NCBI RefSeq assembly: GCF_900108025.1
Contig: NZ_FNUS01000005.1
Location: 1-64,000, forward strand
Reading direction: 5' to 3'
Length of the DNA stretch: 64,000 nt
From: Halpernia humi
Lineage (GTDB): Bacteria; Bacteroidota; Bacteroidia; Flavobacteriales; Weeksellaceae
Shown: one piece after another, positions 17,070-26,148 of the stretch
Position numbering within the stretch: position 1 is the stretch's first letter
Layout: each line of letters starts with the position of its first letter
Translations under genes and position numbers: made by a program
Notes under the pieces: model-generated
What the model was told of the DNA's origin: nothing
The model's input: only the letters and a program-made list of their open reading frames with translations
Database searches by the model: none

Positions 17070-17882
17070 TTATTCGAATTTCATAGAAACTGGAAAACTG
17101 AAGTAACTTCTAACCGCTTGCCCATTTAGTTTTGCTGGCGTCCATTTCCCGCGAATAGATTTTATGGTTTTAATAGCTTCTTTGTTAAAGTCTGCGTTCG
17201 CGCCATTTGCTTTTATATCGGAGATTGTACCATCTTTTTCAACAATAAAAGTAAGCGTAGTTTTTAAAACAATATCCGTTCCTTCAAAATTACTTCCATC
17301 AAAATTTTGAATCATTCCATTTCGAAAACCATCTATGCCTTTCGAAAATTTTGCTTCAACATCTACTTTCTTAGCGGGAGAATTATCTACTGGTTTTGGA
17401 GAATCTACTACAACCGGCGGCGAAACAGTTACGACGGCGGGCGGAGTAAAATTGTTTGCAGGCGGAGTACCTATAATTTCTTCTGTGCCAATATTTTTTC
17501 CGTCGGTACTTTTTAACGTAGTTGCCGGCGTTTGAACAATCGGATTTGCTGTGGGAGTTGGTATCCTTAAAACTGTAGTAGCGACTTGCGGCACAGTTGG
17601 TTCCACGTGTTTAACTGGAGGAACGACTTCGGGCGTTTCAACTCTGTGAAAAACATGCTCGCTTCCAAAATCCGTTGGCGGAGTGACAGTTTCAGTTTTA
17701 AAATTATTAATAATAAACGGTGTTGCTGAAATTGCAGCAAATAAAAAAACGCCTACAAATAATGATTTGGTAAGCACTTGATTGGCTTCGTTGCGAAGCG
17801 CATAAGCGCCATAATCCCGATTGCGGTGTTCGAAAAGAACTTCATCTAGTTGAAATTCGTTGTTGGATAGAAAATTTTTCAT
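17070..17882 (-). CDS. TonB-family energy transducer
   Basis: Protein of 270 residues. A short cytoplasmic N-terminus (HRNRDYGAYALRNEANQVLTKS, typical of Bacteroidetes TonB) precedes one transmembrane helix at about 39-58. A Pro/Val/Thr-rich periplasmic spacer follows (about 68-180), then the TonB C-terminal domain (about 190-270) with ATLTFIVEKDGTISDIKANG-like strands and the end YFSFPVSMKFE. It would pass proton-motive force from ExbBD to outer-membrane SusC/TonB-dependent receptors. No exbB or exbD lies in the window. Confidence 0.9.
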   Translation of the reverse strand: MKNFLSNNEFQLDEVLFEHRNRDYGAYALRNEANQVLTKSLFVGVFLFAAISATPFIINNFKTETVTPPTDFGSEHVFHRVETPEVVPPVKHVEPTVPQVATTVLRIPTPTANPIVQTPATTLKSTDGKNIGTEEIIGTPPANNFTPPAVVTVSPPVVVDSPKPVDNSPAKKVDVEAKFSKGIDGFRNGMIQNFDGSNFEGTDIVLKTTLTFIVEKDGTISDIKANGANADFNKEAIKTIKSIRGKWTPAKLNGQAVRSYFSFPVSMKFE

Positions 17883-18086
17883 CTGTAAATATTTAAAAGG
17901 GTTAAAAAATTAAAAATTTATAGATTATCATTTCGTAGGTCTTCTGGTTATGTTATTAGCCACTAAACAACATTCGAGCCAAAAAAAATATTATTTCGTA
18001 TGCCAAACAATTTTTTGGTATCAAATACACAATTTAGATAAAATTCATATTTACAGAAAATTAAAAAATGTTCGCTATTAATTTTC

Positions 18087-18094
18087 TAAATTTG
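18087..18094 (+). promoter_or_regulatory. Promoter -7 box (TAAATTTG) for the MazG-like gene
   Basis: Matches TAnnTTTG, 17 bases before the ATG at 18112. The three genes that follow are tightly packed and probably share it. Confidence 0.45.
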
Positions 18095-18111
18095 AAGAAA
18101 AATAAACATTA

Positions 18112-18579
18112 ATGGAAAAAATAGATGCGCTAAACCAAGTAGCAGAATTTCACAAAACTTTTAACGCACCCATTTTAGAATCGCCACAAATTCCTTCCGC
18201 AAAACGTTGTGAGTTGCGAGTGGCACTTTTACAGGAAGAACTAAATGAACTAAAAGAAGCCATTGCCCAAAATGATTTGGTTGAAGTTGCAGATGCTTTG
18301 TGCGATTTGCAATATGTACTTTCTGGCGCGGTTTTAGAATTCGGTTTGGGCGAAAAATTTGTAGAATTATTCAATGAAGTGCAACGCAGCAATATGTCTA
18401 AAGCCTGTGCAAATAAGCAAGAAGCAGATGAAACCATTGCATTTTATAAAGAAAAAGGTGAAGATGGCTATGCAGAAAAATCGGGTGATAAAATAAATGT
18501 ACACAGAACATCAGATCATAAAGTGTTGAAAAATAAATATTACTCACCAGCGGATTTAAAAAAAATATTAAACAAATAG
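18112..18579 (+). CDS. MazG-like nucleoside triphosphate pyrophosphohydrolase family protein
   Basis: Cytosolic all-alpha protein of 155 residues. The metal-binding pattern of the MazG/HisE superfamily is seen as EELNELKEAI (about 44-53) and EVADALCDLQYVL (about 61-73), matching ExxE and ExxxD. The later HRTSDHKVLKNKYYSPADL end is typical of the small stand-alone flavobacterial and phage-like forms. The likely role is hydrolysis of non-canonical or excess (d)NTPs; the substrate cannot be told. It is followed after 2 bases by the thioredoxin-like lipoprotein gene. Confidence 0.85.
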   Translation: MEKIDALNQVAEFHKTFNAPILESPQIPSAKRCELRVALLQEELNELKEAIAQNDLVEVADALCDLQYVLSGAVLEFGLGEKFVELFNEVQRSNMSKACANKQEADETIAFYKEKGEDGYAEKSGDKINVHRTSDHKVLKNKYYSPADLKKILNK

Positions 18580-18581
18580 GT

Positions 18582-19145
18582 ATGAAAAAAATAGGAAAAA
18601 TAGTGCTTTTGGGTGGTTTACTTTTTTTGGTATTTCAATCTTGCACTTCTACAAAAATAGTTGTAAACAGAGAAGTAGATTCTAAAAATGATGGTAAAAT
18701 GCTTTTGGGGAGACAAACTTTAGATCAGTTTCAAAAAGACCCATACGAAGGTTGGTTTAAGGAAGAACACGATGGTTACGCTTTTGATGCTGAAGCTATT
18801 AAAGAATTAAAAAAACAAAAAATCAACTCTTACAACATCACAATTTTCCTTGGAACTTGGTGCCCAGATAGCCACCGCGAATTTCCTAGATTTATAAAAA
18901 TTTTAGAAGAACTGAAGTATCCAATGCAAAAACTGACAATAATTGCAGTTAACCGGAAAAAAGAATCCCCAAATGGTGAAGAAGGAAAATACAACATCCA
19001 AAAAGTACCAACTTTCATTATTTCAAAATATGGAAAAGAAGTGGGCAGAATTATTGAGTCGCCCAAAAGTGGCTGGCTAGAAAGAGATTTGCTGGAAATC
19101 TTAAAAAAAGATGACACTTCGCTAAAAGATTTATTTAAAAAATGA
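18582..19145 (+). CDS. Thioredoxin-like lipoprotein
   Basis: Protein of 187 residues with a lipoprotein signal (LFLVFQSC, Cys21). A thioredoxin fold covers about residues 75-180: NITIFLGTWCPDSHREFPRF holds the active-site region and KVPTFIISKYGKEVGRI holds the cis-proline. The motif is WCPDS, so only the first cysteine of CxxC is kept; this suggests a monothiol or peroxiredoxin/thiolase-like role instead of dithiol exchange. It overlaps the next gene (DUF4230) by four bases (ATGA). Confidence 0.85.
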   Translation: MKKIGKIVLLGGLLFLVFQSCTSTKIVVNREVDSKNDGKMLLGRQTLDQFQKDPYEGWFKEEHDGYAFDAEAIKELKKQKINSYNITIFLGTWCPDSHREFPRFIKILEELKYPMQKLTIIAVNRKKESPNGEEGKYNIQKVPTFIISKYGKEVGRIIESPKSGWLERDLLEILKKDDTSLKDLFKK

Positions 19146-19756
19146 TAAATACCATAAAATATTTCATTTCATTTATAATAGGAGCAATGGCAATGTTGTT
19201 CCTTTTTTTCATTTGGCAAAAAATCACGGGAAAATCTGCGGATCAAGTTCAAAACGATTACTACATCATCACCAATCAAATAAAAAAAATGAATAAATTG
19301 GTGGTGATGGAGCAAGATTTTTCAAGTATGCAAAAAACCAAATTTTCAACTGAATTGGCGGGCGGGCTTTTGCCAGCAAGCGAAAAAAAAATCATAACGT
19401 TTACAAAAACACATGCGCAAGTGTCTTATGATTTGAATAAAATGAAAATAAAGGTGGATAGTCTCGGAAAAAAATTAATTATTCAAGAATTACCAAATGC
19501 CGAGATAAAAATCACGCCAAGTGTTGAAATTCAGTCATTTGATGATTCTTTTTTTAACCGTTTTGATGAAAATGATATAAAAAAAATTACCAATTCAGCC
19601 AAAGAGAATGCTTTTAAAACGGTCAATCAAAACCGATTAAGAAGCGAAGGTAGAAAGCAACTTCTAATAGATTTAAACCAAATTTTCGTTCTCGCAAAAG
19701 CTTTAAACTACAAAATAATAGACCAAACGGGGACTTTAGATACTTCTAAATTATAA
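19142..19756 (+). CDS. DUF4230 domain protein, membrane-anchored
   Basis: Protein of 204 residues with one N-terminal transmembrane helix (about 6-26, ending FFIWQKI) and a periplasmic part that fits the DUF4230 family (VVMEQDFSS, THAQVSYDLNKMKIKVD, EGRKQLLIDLNQIF). Its role is unknown. It begins inside the stop codon of the thioredoxin-like lipoprotein gene, so the two are translationally coupled and probably act at the same membrane. Confidence 0.85.
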   Translation: MINTIKYFISFIIGAMAMLFLFFIWQKITGKSADQVQNDYYIITNQIKKMNKLVVMEQDFSSMQKTKFSTELAGGLLPASEKKIITFTKTHAQVSYDLNKMKIKVDSLGKKLIIQELPNAEIKITPSVEIQSFDDSFFNRFDENDIKKITNSAKENAFKTVNQNRLRSEGRKQLLIDLNQIFVLAKALNYKIIDQTGTLDTSKL

Positions 19757-19896
19757 GAAACTCTGCTTCTTTTTTTAAGCTAAAATTAGACCTTCCTAAC
19801 GTTAAATATTTTACAAAAAATAGTTAAAAAGAATGTTTGTCACGATTATTGATGCTTTTAAGTGTAAAAATTATTAATTAAAAAAAAAAAAAGATT

Positions 19897-20448
19897 ATGT
19901 CTTACACTATTGTAGGGTTGTTTCCCGAACATAAACAAGCAGAACTTGCGGCAGAAAAACTTAGTAATGAAGGATTTTCTTCAGAAGATTACCATATTTC
20001 AAAATTTTCTACAAATATTGCGGATGAAGCTAAAGATTATTCTGCTGACGACCATCCACACTTTCATTTTCATGAAAGCGAAAAAACAACAGGTTTTTGG
20101 AATTGGCTTTTTGGTGATGAAGAACACGCAAAGAAAAAATACAGTTTCGCTGGCTCTAAAAATAATATAGTAACAGTTTTTGCAGATAATTTGGAAAATG
20201 CAGAAAAAGCAAGAAACATTTTAAACGAACAAGGCGCCATAAATGTGCATGATGAAACGAAAGAATATATCGCAAAAATGCACCCAAGCGCGAAAGCCAA
20301 ATATGAGATAGATGAAGCAGAACGCGCAAGAATTATAAATAAAGCAAAAAATAATTTATACTTTACAAACGAGCGCAGCTATACTATAAAACACGAAGGA
20401 ATGGACAGTGATATGGATTCGCAAGGCTCAAAAGACGTTTCAGTTTAG
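19897..20448 (+). CDS. General stress protein (YflT-like domain)
   Basis: Protein of 183 residues. The N-terminus TIVGLFPEHKQAELAAEKLSNEGFSSEDYHIS matches the ferredoxin-like repeat found in heat-induced stress proteins (YflT/GSP17M type), and a second related half (VTVFADNLENAEKARNILNEQGA, about 88-110) repeats it. The C-terminal tail is charged. It is probably cytosolic; in other bacteria such proteins are stress-induced with unknown mechanism. It is a single gene with its own terminator. Confidence 0.7.
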   Translation: MSYTIVGLFPEHKQAELAAEKLSNEGFSSEDYHISKFSTNIADEAKDYSADDHPHFHFHESEKTTGFWNWLFGDEEHAKKKYSFAGSKNNIVTVFADNLENAEKARNILNEQGAINVHDETKEYIAKMHPSAKAKYEIDEAERARIINKAKNNLYFTNERSYTIKHEGMDSDMDSQGSKDVSV

Positions 20449-20469
20449 TTTCATTTTATTTAAAAAATA

Positions 20470-20500
20470 AAATTCCAGTTTTGCTACTGGAATTTTTTTT
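20470..20500 (+). terminator. Terminator after the stress-protein gene
   Basis: Stem ATTCCAGT paired with ACTGGAAT, followed by eight T residues, 22 bases past the stop codon. Confidence 0.85.
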
Positions 20501-20601
20501 GTAAAAAACATTAAGAAAAGCAAAGCATCAGCCATTTCAAATTAATTACACTATAATTCTAAAATTTTTCTTAACTTGGCTTTCGATTTTAAAAAAAATA
20601 G

Positions 20602-21417
20602 ATGCGGAAACAAAAAACATCAATTTTATTTGTAGATACTAAAGGAAAAGAAAACAAGGTGCTGCAAATCCCGACAAAATTACTTTTGCATTGGAAAAAA
20701 TATTTTATAATTATAAATGTTGTTATAATTGTTTTATTGGGAATTATAGGTGTTTTTATATATCGAAGTACAAGCAACTCATACAAACAAAAGTTGGCAA
20801 ATGCCAATAAAATAAGAAGTTTGATAGATTTAAAAAAAGTAAAAGAAACCTTTAAATCTATCGATAGTAGCACCTCAAAAATCAACCAATTTTTACAAAA
20901 ACGCGGCATTGAAAATTTTGAAATACCCAACGCTGGTGGCGAGGAAAATTTTGAAATTACAGACATCAATGAAATTGCAGATTATTACAACGCCAAATTA
21001 AAAACATTAGAAAATACAACTAAAAAAATTCCGCTAGGTGTTCCTTTAAAAAGCAGAATAACTTCCACTTTTGGATATCGATCTAACCCTTTTACCGGCT
21101 TAAATACAGAAAATCATCCAGGGATAGATTTTAAAGGAAAAATAGGCGATTCAGTAATTTCCACAGCAGAAGGAATCGTAGAATTTGCTGGCCCAAGAGG
21201 TGGATATGGAAATTGCATTATTATAAAACATACCAAAAACCTTGAAACACTTTATGGCCATCTCTCTAAAATAAATGTGAAAATTGGGCAGAGCGTGAAA
21301 ATTGGTGAAATAATCGGTGAAGTTGGAAGCACTGGTAGAAGCACAGGCCCACATTTGCATTACGAAATCATAAAAAACGGCGAAAAAATAAATCCAAAAG
21401 ATTACACAACATTATAA
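20602..21417 (+). CDS. M23 family metallopeptidase (LytM/peptidoglycan endopeptidase type)
   Basis: Membrane-anchored protein of 271 residues. One transmembrane helix lies at about 37-55, a coiled-coil-like stretch at 60-100, and the M23 domain at about 160-265. Zinc ligands are visible in ENHPGIDFKG (HxxxD) and HLHYE, with the LYGHLS motif between. It probably cleaves peptidoglycan cross-links or activates an amidase. The next gene, a bactofilin, starts 4 bases later. M23 peptidase next to bactofilin is a recurring pair linked to cell-shape control in other bacteria. Confidence 0.93.
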   Translation: MRKQKTSILFVDTKGKENKVLQIPTKLLLHWKKYFIIINVVIIVLLGIIGVFIYRSTSNSYKQKLANANKIRSLIDLKKVKETFKSIDSSTSKINQFLQKRGIENFEIPNAGGEENFEITDINEIADYYNAKLKTLENTTKKIPLGVPLKSRITSTFGYRSNPFTGLNTENHPGIDFKGKIGDSVISTAEGIVEFAGPRGGYGNCIIIKHTKNLETLYGHLSKINVKIGQSVKIGEIIGEVGSTGRSTGPHLHYEIIKNGEKINPKDYTTL

Positions 21418-21421
21418 AATT

Positions 21422-21829
21422 ATGTTTAAAATAAGAAAAGAAAAACCAAGCATCTCGAAATTAGATACAATGCCAATAACCAATGTAATTGGGCAAGGTA
21501 TGAATTTCGAAGGCAACATTTCTGGCGAAAACATCATAAAAATTGATGGAAATATTACCGGAAACATTGATGTAAAAAACGGACTTATTTTAAGTGAAAA
21601 TGGCGTAATTACCGGAGATATAACCAGTGAAAATGTAATCGTTTATGGAAAAATAAATGGAAACATTTGCGCCAAAGAACTCCTTCTAAAAAAATCTGCT
21701 GTTGTAAACGGAAACATTGAAACCACCACATTAGAAATTGAAATGGGTGGAAAATACAACGGTTTACTTAAAATGCCTGAAATTGCCAGCCCGAAAAAGC
21801 TAGAAAACACAAAATTGCACACAGCCTAA
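21422..21829 (+). CDS. Bactofilin (polymer-forming cytoskeletal protein)
   Basis: Protein of 135 residues with a right-handed beta-helix signature: repeated hexad-like turns such as FEGNISGENIIKIDGNITGNIDVKNG, VITGDITSENVIVYGKINGNI and AVVNGNIETTTLEIEMGGKYNG across about residues 28-120, flanked by short charged tails. Bactofilins polymerise without nucleotide and scaffold cell-wall enzymes. It is co-transcribed with the M23 peptidase directly upstream, the likely partner. Confidence 0.92.
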   Translation: MFKIRKEKPSISKLDTMPITNVIGQGMNFEGNISGENIIKIDGNITGNIDVKNGLILSENGVITGDITSENVIVYGKINGNICAKELLLKKSAVVNGNIETTTLEIEMGGKYNGLLKMPEIASPKKLENTKLHTA

Positions 21830-21897
21830 AAACCTGCTTTTCGTGGCAAATTGCTAATTTTTAAACAAATTTTAAAAGTTTTTTCGTTTAAAAAGGC

Positions 21898-21905
21898 TAA
21901 ATTTG
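21898..21905 (+). promoter_or_regulatory. Promoter -7 box (TAAATTTG) for hpt
   Basis: Matches TAnnTTTG with the extra C after it, 16 bases before the hpt ATG at 21922. Confidence 0.5.
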
Positions 21906-21921
21906 CATCTTACAAAATTCT

Positions 21922-22476
21922 ATGGAAAGTATCAAAATTCACGACAAAACTTTTGTACCTTATTTAAAGGATGAAGAAATTCAATCCATCGTAAAAGAAA
22001 CCGCCCTGAAAATTTATGACGATTACAAAGATGAAACACCGGTTTTTATAGGTGTTTTAAATGGCGTTATTATGTTTTTTTCAGATTTACTAAAACATTA
22101 TCCGGGAAAATGCGAAATTGCATTTATACAAATGAGTTCTTATGTCGGAACAAAATCTACAGGTATCGTTTACCAGAAAATGGATTTAACTAAAGACATC
22201 AAAGACCGACACATCATCATCCTAGAAGATATCGTAGATACAGGAAATACCGTAGAAAGTTTGTTTCAATACTTCACAGAAACGCAGCGTCCAAAATCGG
22301 TGAAAATCGCTTCATTTCTGCTAAAACCAGAAGTTTACAATAAAGAATTCAAAATAGATTATATCGGAAGAGAGATTCCAAATAAATTTGTCTTGGGTTA
22401 CGGTTTAGATTATGATGAATTGGGAAGAAATCTAAAAGATTTATATCAATTAGAAGACGGTAAAATTAATCATTAA
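21922..22476 (+). CDS. hpt: Hypoxanthine phosphoribosyltransferase
   Basis: Purine salvage enzyme of 184 residues that makes IMP/GMP from hypoxanthine/guanine and PRPP. The PRPP loop IILEDIVDTGNTVESL lies near 99-114 with the catalytic acidic pair, and VFIGVLNGVIMFFSDL near 40-55 is the PPi loop. The base-binding end has FVLGYGLDYDELGRNL. It is cytosolic. It is followed by adk, another nucleotide-metabolism gene, after 75 bases. Confidence 0.95.
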   Translation: MESIKIHDKTFVPYLKDEEIQSIVKETALKIYDDYKDETPVFIGVLNGVIMFFSDLLKHYPGKCEIAFIQMSSYVGTKSTGIVYQKMDLTKDIKDRHIIILEDIVDTGNTVESLFQYFTETQRPKSVKIASFLLKPEVYNKEFKIDYIGREIPNKFVLGYGLDYDELGRNLKDLYQLEDGKINH

Positions 22477-22551
22477 TATCTTACAAATAAAAATAAAACA
22501 TTTGGATTTTTAAATCTAAAATTTAAAATCTATAATTTAAAATCTAGTAAA

Positions 22552-23130
22552 GTGATAAACATCGTCTTATTCGGACCTCCTGGAAGCGGCAAAGGAACGC
22601 AGGCAGAAAATTTAATAAAGAAGTTTAATCTTAAACAAATTTCAACTGGCGACCTTTTTAGATATAATATGAAACAAGAAACGCCACTTGGGATTTTAGC
22701 AAAATCTTTTATAGAAAAAGGTGAATTAGTTCCCGATCAAGTTACAACCGATATGCTTGTGGAAGAACTAAAAAAACCAAGCGATTGCAATGGCTATATT
22801 TTTGATGGCTATCCTAGAACTTCCTTTCAAACAGAATGTTTAGATGAAATTGTTAAAAATGAATTACATTCCGAAATTTCAATCTGCTTATCTTTAGTTG
22901 TAGAAGACAAAATTTTAGTAGAAAGGTTGATTAACCGAGGCAAAACAAGCGGTAGAAAAGACGATTCTGAAGAAGCTATTATTAAAAACAGAATTGTAGA
23001 ATATTACAAAAAAACCGCAGAAGTTGCCGAATTATACAAACAGCAAGGTAAATATGTGGAAGTGAACGGCGTTGGAGAAATCGCAGAAATATCCGAAAAA
23101 CTCTTCGCAGAAGTAGAAAAACTAAACTAG
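22552..23130 (+). CDS. adk: Adenylate kinase
   Basis: AMP + ATP to 2 ADP, 192 residues, the short-LID form common in Bacteroidetes. The P-loop GPPGSGKGTQ is at residues 7-16, AMP-binding STGDLFR at 32-38, DGYPRTSFQ near 84-92, and RLINRGKTSGRKDD is the lid. The start is GTG at 22552, since the P-loop leaves no later ATG possible. Confidence 0.96.
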   Translation: MINIVLFGPPGSGKGTQAENLIKKFNLKQISTGDLFRYNMKQETPLGILAKSFIEKGELVPDQVTTDMLVEELKKPSDCNGYIFDGYPRTSFQTECLDEIVKNELHSEISICLSLVVEDKILVERLINRGKTSGRKDDSEEAIIKNRIVEYYKKTAEVAELYKQQGKYVEVNGVGEIAEISEKLFAEVEKLN

Positions 23131-23217
23131 TTGATGCTTGTCCATTTTTAGTTGATAGTTTTAAAATTATCCATAATACCGACAACTGACAACAAACAAC
23201 CGACAACTAAAAAGAAT

Positions 23218-24201
23218 ATGTCCAATTTCGTAGATTACGTAAAAATAAACTGTAAATCCGGCCACGGCGGCGGCGGATCTGCCCATCTTCGCCGGGAAAA
23301 ATACATCCCAAAAGGCGGGCCAGACGGCGGAAATGGCGGTCGCGGTGGACACGTTATTTTACGCGGCAATAGAAACGAATGGACTTTGCTTCCACTTCGT
23401 TACACAAGACATGTTGCTGCAGGACGTGGAAAAAATGGACAAAAAAGCCAATTAACTGGCGCCGATGGTGAAGATGTTTACATCACCGTTCCCTTGGGAA
23501 CAATTGCTAAAAATGAAGAAGGCGAAGTAATTGCAGAAATTTTAGAAGACGGACAAGAAATTATCTTATTTAAAGGTGGAAAAGGTGGAATGGGAAATGA
23601 GTTTTTTAAAACCTCTACCAACCAAACGCCACGTTATGCCCAACCAGGAATGCCTGGCGAAGAAGGAATGGTAACTTTCGAACTAAAAGTTTTGGCCGAT
23701 GTCGGCTTGGTTGGCTTTCCAAATGCCGGGAAATCTACCCTACTCGCTTCAATTTCTGCAGCAAAACCAAAAATTGCAGATTACGCTTTTACGACTTTAA
23801 CGCCAAATTTAGGCATCGTAGAATACAGAAATTACAAGTCTTTTGTAATGGCAGATATTCCAGGAATAATTGAAGGTGCCGCCGAAGGAAAAGGTTTAGG
23901 ACACAGATTTTTGCGCCATATAGAAAGAAATTCTATTTTGCTTTTTTTAATTCCTGCCGATTCTGAAGACCATTTTCAAGAATTTAAAATTTTAGAAAAC
24001 GAATTGAAAGAATACAACCCAGAATTGATCGATAAAGATTTTATTTTATCTATTTCTAAGGCCGATTTATTGGATGATGAACTAAAAAAAGAAATCTCAG
24101 CAGAATTTCCTGAAAACAGAAAACCCATCTTTTTCTCCGCCGTTTCGCAAGAAGGTTTGATGGAATTGAAAGATGCGATTTGGAAGAAATTGCACGGTTA
24201 A
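23218..24201 (+). CDS. obgE: GTPase Obg/CgtA
   Basis: Ribosome-associated GTPase of 327 residues. The glycine-rich Obg fold ([28 protein letters not shown]) covers residues 1-158, then the G domain: [11 protein letters not shown] (G1), [16 protein letters not shown] (G3) and SKAD (G4). The C-terminal extension of some Obg proteins is missing, as is usual here. The ATG at 23218 (MSNFVDYV) is chosen over an in-frame TTG at 23152, because the region between has repeat-like CAACTGACAAC intergenic sequence. It follows adk. Confidence 0.95.
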   Translation: MSNFVDYVKINCKSGHGGGGSAHLRREKYIPKGGPDGGNGGRGGHVILRGNRNEWTLLPLRYTRHVAAGRGKNGQKSQLTGADGEDVYITVPLGTIAKNEEGEVIAEILEDGQEIILFKGGKGGMGNEFFKTSTNQTPRYAQPGMPGEEGMVTFELKVLADVGLVGFPNAGKSTLLASISAAKPKIADYAFTTLTPNLGIVEYRNYKSFVMADIPGIIEGAAEGKGLGHRFLRHIERNSILLFLIPADSEDHFQEFKILENELKEYNPELIDKDFILSISKADLLDDELKKEISAEFPENRKPIFFSAVSQEGLMELKDAIWKKLHG

Positions 24202-24223
24202 TTTTATTTAAAATATAAATTTC

Positions 24224-24258
24224 AAAGCGGAAAGGTTTTTACTTTTTTCGCTTTTTTT
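24224..24258 (+). terminator. Terminator after obgE
   Basis: Stem AAAGCGGAAA with TTTTTTCGCTTT and a following T/A-rich tail, 22 bases past the stop. Confidence 0.65.
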
Positions 24259-24287
24259 ATTTTAAATTTTTATTCACAGAAATAATC

Positions 24288-24295
24288 TATCTTTG
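24288..24295 (+). promoter_or_regulatory. Promoter -7 box (TATCTTTG) for the RhlE-like helicase
   Basis: Good match to TAnnTTTGC. It predicts a leader of about 115 nt before the TTG start at 24418. Long leaders are known for cold-regulated RNA helicase mRNAs, but that link is only an inference here. Confidence 0.55.
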
Positions 24296-24417
24296 CAAAA
24301 TATTTCGCGGCATTCTTAGCCACAGTAATTTTAGATTACTCAATTTGCTTCTTGCAGATTTGCTCAAAATGAAGAAGTAAAATACTTCATCCGCACAAAA
24401 ATTTTAATACGACAAAT

Positions 24418-25668
24418 TTGTTATTTACAGACTTAAAAATTATTAAGCCCATCCTAGATGCGCTTGAAAAACAAGGCTATGAAAAGCCAACGCCCATTCA
24501 GGAAAAAGCCATTCCATCAATTTTACAAGGAAAAGATTTCCTCGGTTGCGCGCAAACCGGCACAGGAAAAACCGCCGCTTTTGCCATCCCTATTTTACAA
24601 AATTTAACGGAAAGAACCGGACCAAGAAACAACCAAATCAAGGCTTTAATTTTAACACCAACGAGAGAATTGGCCATTCAAATTGAAGAAAATTTTGAAG
24701 ATTATGGCAAAAATTTACCCGTCAGAACTTTAGTGGTTTTCGGAGGGGTGAAACAAGGCGCCCAAGAAAAAGCACTTCGCAGAGGCGTAGATGTTTTGGT
24801 AGCAACACCTGGCAGACTTTTAGATTTTATTTCGCAGGGCATTATTTCATTAAAACATTTAGAAATATTCGTTTTAGATGAAGCCGATAGAATGCTCGAT
24901 ATGGGTTTTGTGCACGATGTGAAACGCATTATAAAAATGATTCCACAGAAAAGACAGACTTTATTTTTCTCGGCAACTATGCCAAAAGAAATAGATTCTT
25001 TAGCCAATTCTATTTTAAATAATCCTGTGAGAGTGGAAGTTGCCGCCGTTTCCTCAACAGCAGAAACCATCAATCAATCCGTTTATTTTGTAGAAAAAAA
25101 TGATAAATTAGATTTATTAACACATCTTTTACAAAACGATATTAAAGAATCCGTTTTGGTATTTTCTCGCACCAAACACGGCGCAGATAAAATCGCCAGA
25201 AAACTGCATTCCCATAAAATTTCTGCAGAAGCCATCCACGGAAATAAATCTCAAAATGCCCGTCAAAACGCTTTAAGTAACTTTAAAGACGGAAAAACCA
25301 GAATTCTTGTCGCCACAGATATCGCGGCGCGTGGCATCGATATTGACGATCTAAAATATGTCGTGAATTTTGAATTGTCTGACGTTTCTGAAACTTACGT
25401 TCACAGAATTGGGCGTTCCGGAAGAGCCGGCGCAGAAGGAAATTCCATCAGTTTTGTGGACGGTTTAGATTTAATTAATCTAAAAAACACCGAAAAACTA
25501 ATCGGCAAAAAAATCCCAGTCGAAAAAAACCACCCTTTTCACACAGATAATTTAGTGGTCGAAAAACGCGATTCTAACAACAAACCCTTTCGCCCACAAA
25601 AAAATGCACCAAGTTCTGGGCACAAAAAAAAGCCCAATAATAAAAGTAACTTTTCGCGAAACAGATAA
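24418..25668 (+). CDS. DEAD-box RNA helicase, RhlE-like
   Basis: ATP-dependent RNA helicase of 416 residues. Motifs in order: Q motif (PTPIQEKAIP), Walker A AQTGTGKTAAF, PTRELA, TPGRLLDF, DEADRMLDMGF, SAT, then FSRTKHGAD, ATDIAARGIDID and HRIGRSGRAG in the second RecA domain. The C-terminal 50 residues are basic and low in complexity, as in RhlE. The start is the TTG at 24418 (MLFTDLKII); no ATG lies nearby. An intrinsic terminator follows. Confidence 0.94.
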   Translation: MLFTDLKIIKPILDALEKQGYEKPTPIQEKAIPSILQGKDFLGCAQTGTGKTAAFAIPILQNLTERTGPRNNQIKALILTPTRELAIQIEENFEDYGKNLPVRTLVVFGGVKQGAQEKALRRGVDVLVATPGRLLDFISQGIISLKHLEIFVLDEADRMLDMGFVHDVKRIIKMIPQKRQTLFFSATMPKEIDSLANSILNNPVRVEVAAVSSTAETINQSVYFVEKNDKLDLLTHLLQNDIKESVLVFSRTKHGADKIARKLHSHKISAEAIHGNKSQNARQNALSNFKDGKTRILVATDIAARGIDIDDLKYVVNFELSDVSETYVHRIGRSGRAGAEGNSISFVDGLDLINLKNTEKLIGKKIPVEKNHPFHTDNLVVEKRDSNNKPFRPQKNAPSSGHKKKPNNKSNFSRNR

Positions 25669-25692
25669 AACAATTTTTTATTTAAAAAATCA

Positions 25693-25720
25693 AATACTTT
25701 CTTCGGAAGGTATTTTTTTT
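25693..25720 (+). terminator. Terminator after the RhlE-like gene
   Basis: Stem AATACTTTC-TTCG-GAAGGTATT followed by T8, 24 bases past the stop codon. Confidence 0.8.
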
Positions 25721-25903
25721 AGGAGCAAAACGGCTTTACTTTCTTCGACTATTACGCGCGCTGTTCATTCCAATCTTTTTTTCTTTATCGAAGAGCCTAC
25801 ATAAAAAGAGGATTTCTCTGAAAGAAAAAAAGGATTTTCCCTTCCATCGCGGCTAGGTTGAGGCGATTTTTTTTGTTCGACGGGATTTTTTGCGAAAAAT
25901 TTT

Positions 25904-26148
25904 CAATAAAAATATTTCTGTATGTCCGTCATTCATCATAAATGTTTTTTACTTTTTAAGGCATTTGTTAAATGAAATCAAAGATTCGACGAAGTCAAAC
26001 GCCTTTATCAATGTTTTTTATAATAGTTTTAGAGGAATTGATGATTCTTCGATTTGCGACCTTAAAAACATGACTTAGACAGAGAGTCAATAAAAATCTT
26101 TGCGTTTTTCGCGTTAAAAATTAGCATTATGATTGAAAGCGAACATCC
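25904..26148 (+). repeat. Dispersed repeat of about 240 bp, copy A
   Basis: Closely similar (most bases identical by eye) to the reverse complement of 53785-54025. Shared landmarks are TGTCATTCATCATAAATG-type sequence, AAACGCCTTTATCAATG, CTTCGATTTGCGACCTTAA and TTAGCATTATGATTGAAAGC. Substitutions and small indels are spread through it and no reading frame is kept in both copies. It occupies the centre of the 961-base gap between the RhlE-like gene and ppc. The segment 25721-25903 before it holds a weak ATCGC/GCGAT hairpin with a T run and no gene. Confidence 0.8.

Noticed and set aside
17599-17616. CACGTG-centred sequence resembling a parS site near parAB
   Set aside because: Only the central hexamer fits; the right flank lacks the AAACA half and it lies in the Pro-rich coding part of tonB.
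25604-26078. Short open frames in the gap after the RhlE-like helicase
   Set aside because: They overlap the terminator and the dispersed repeat, differ between repeat copies and have no family features.
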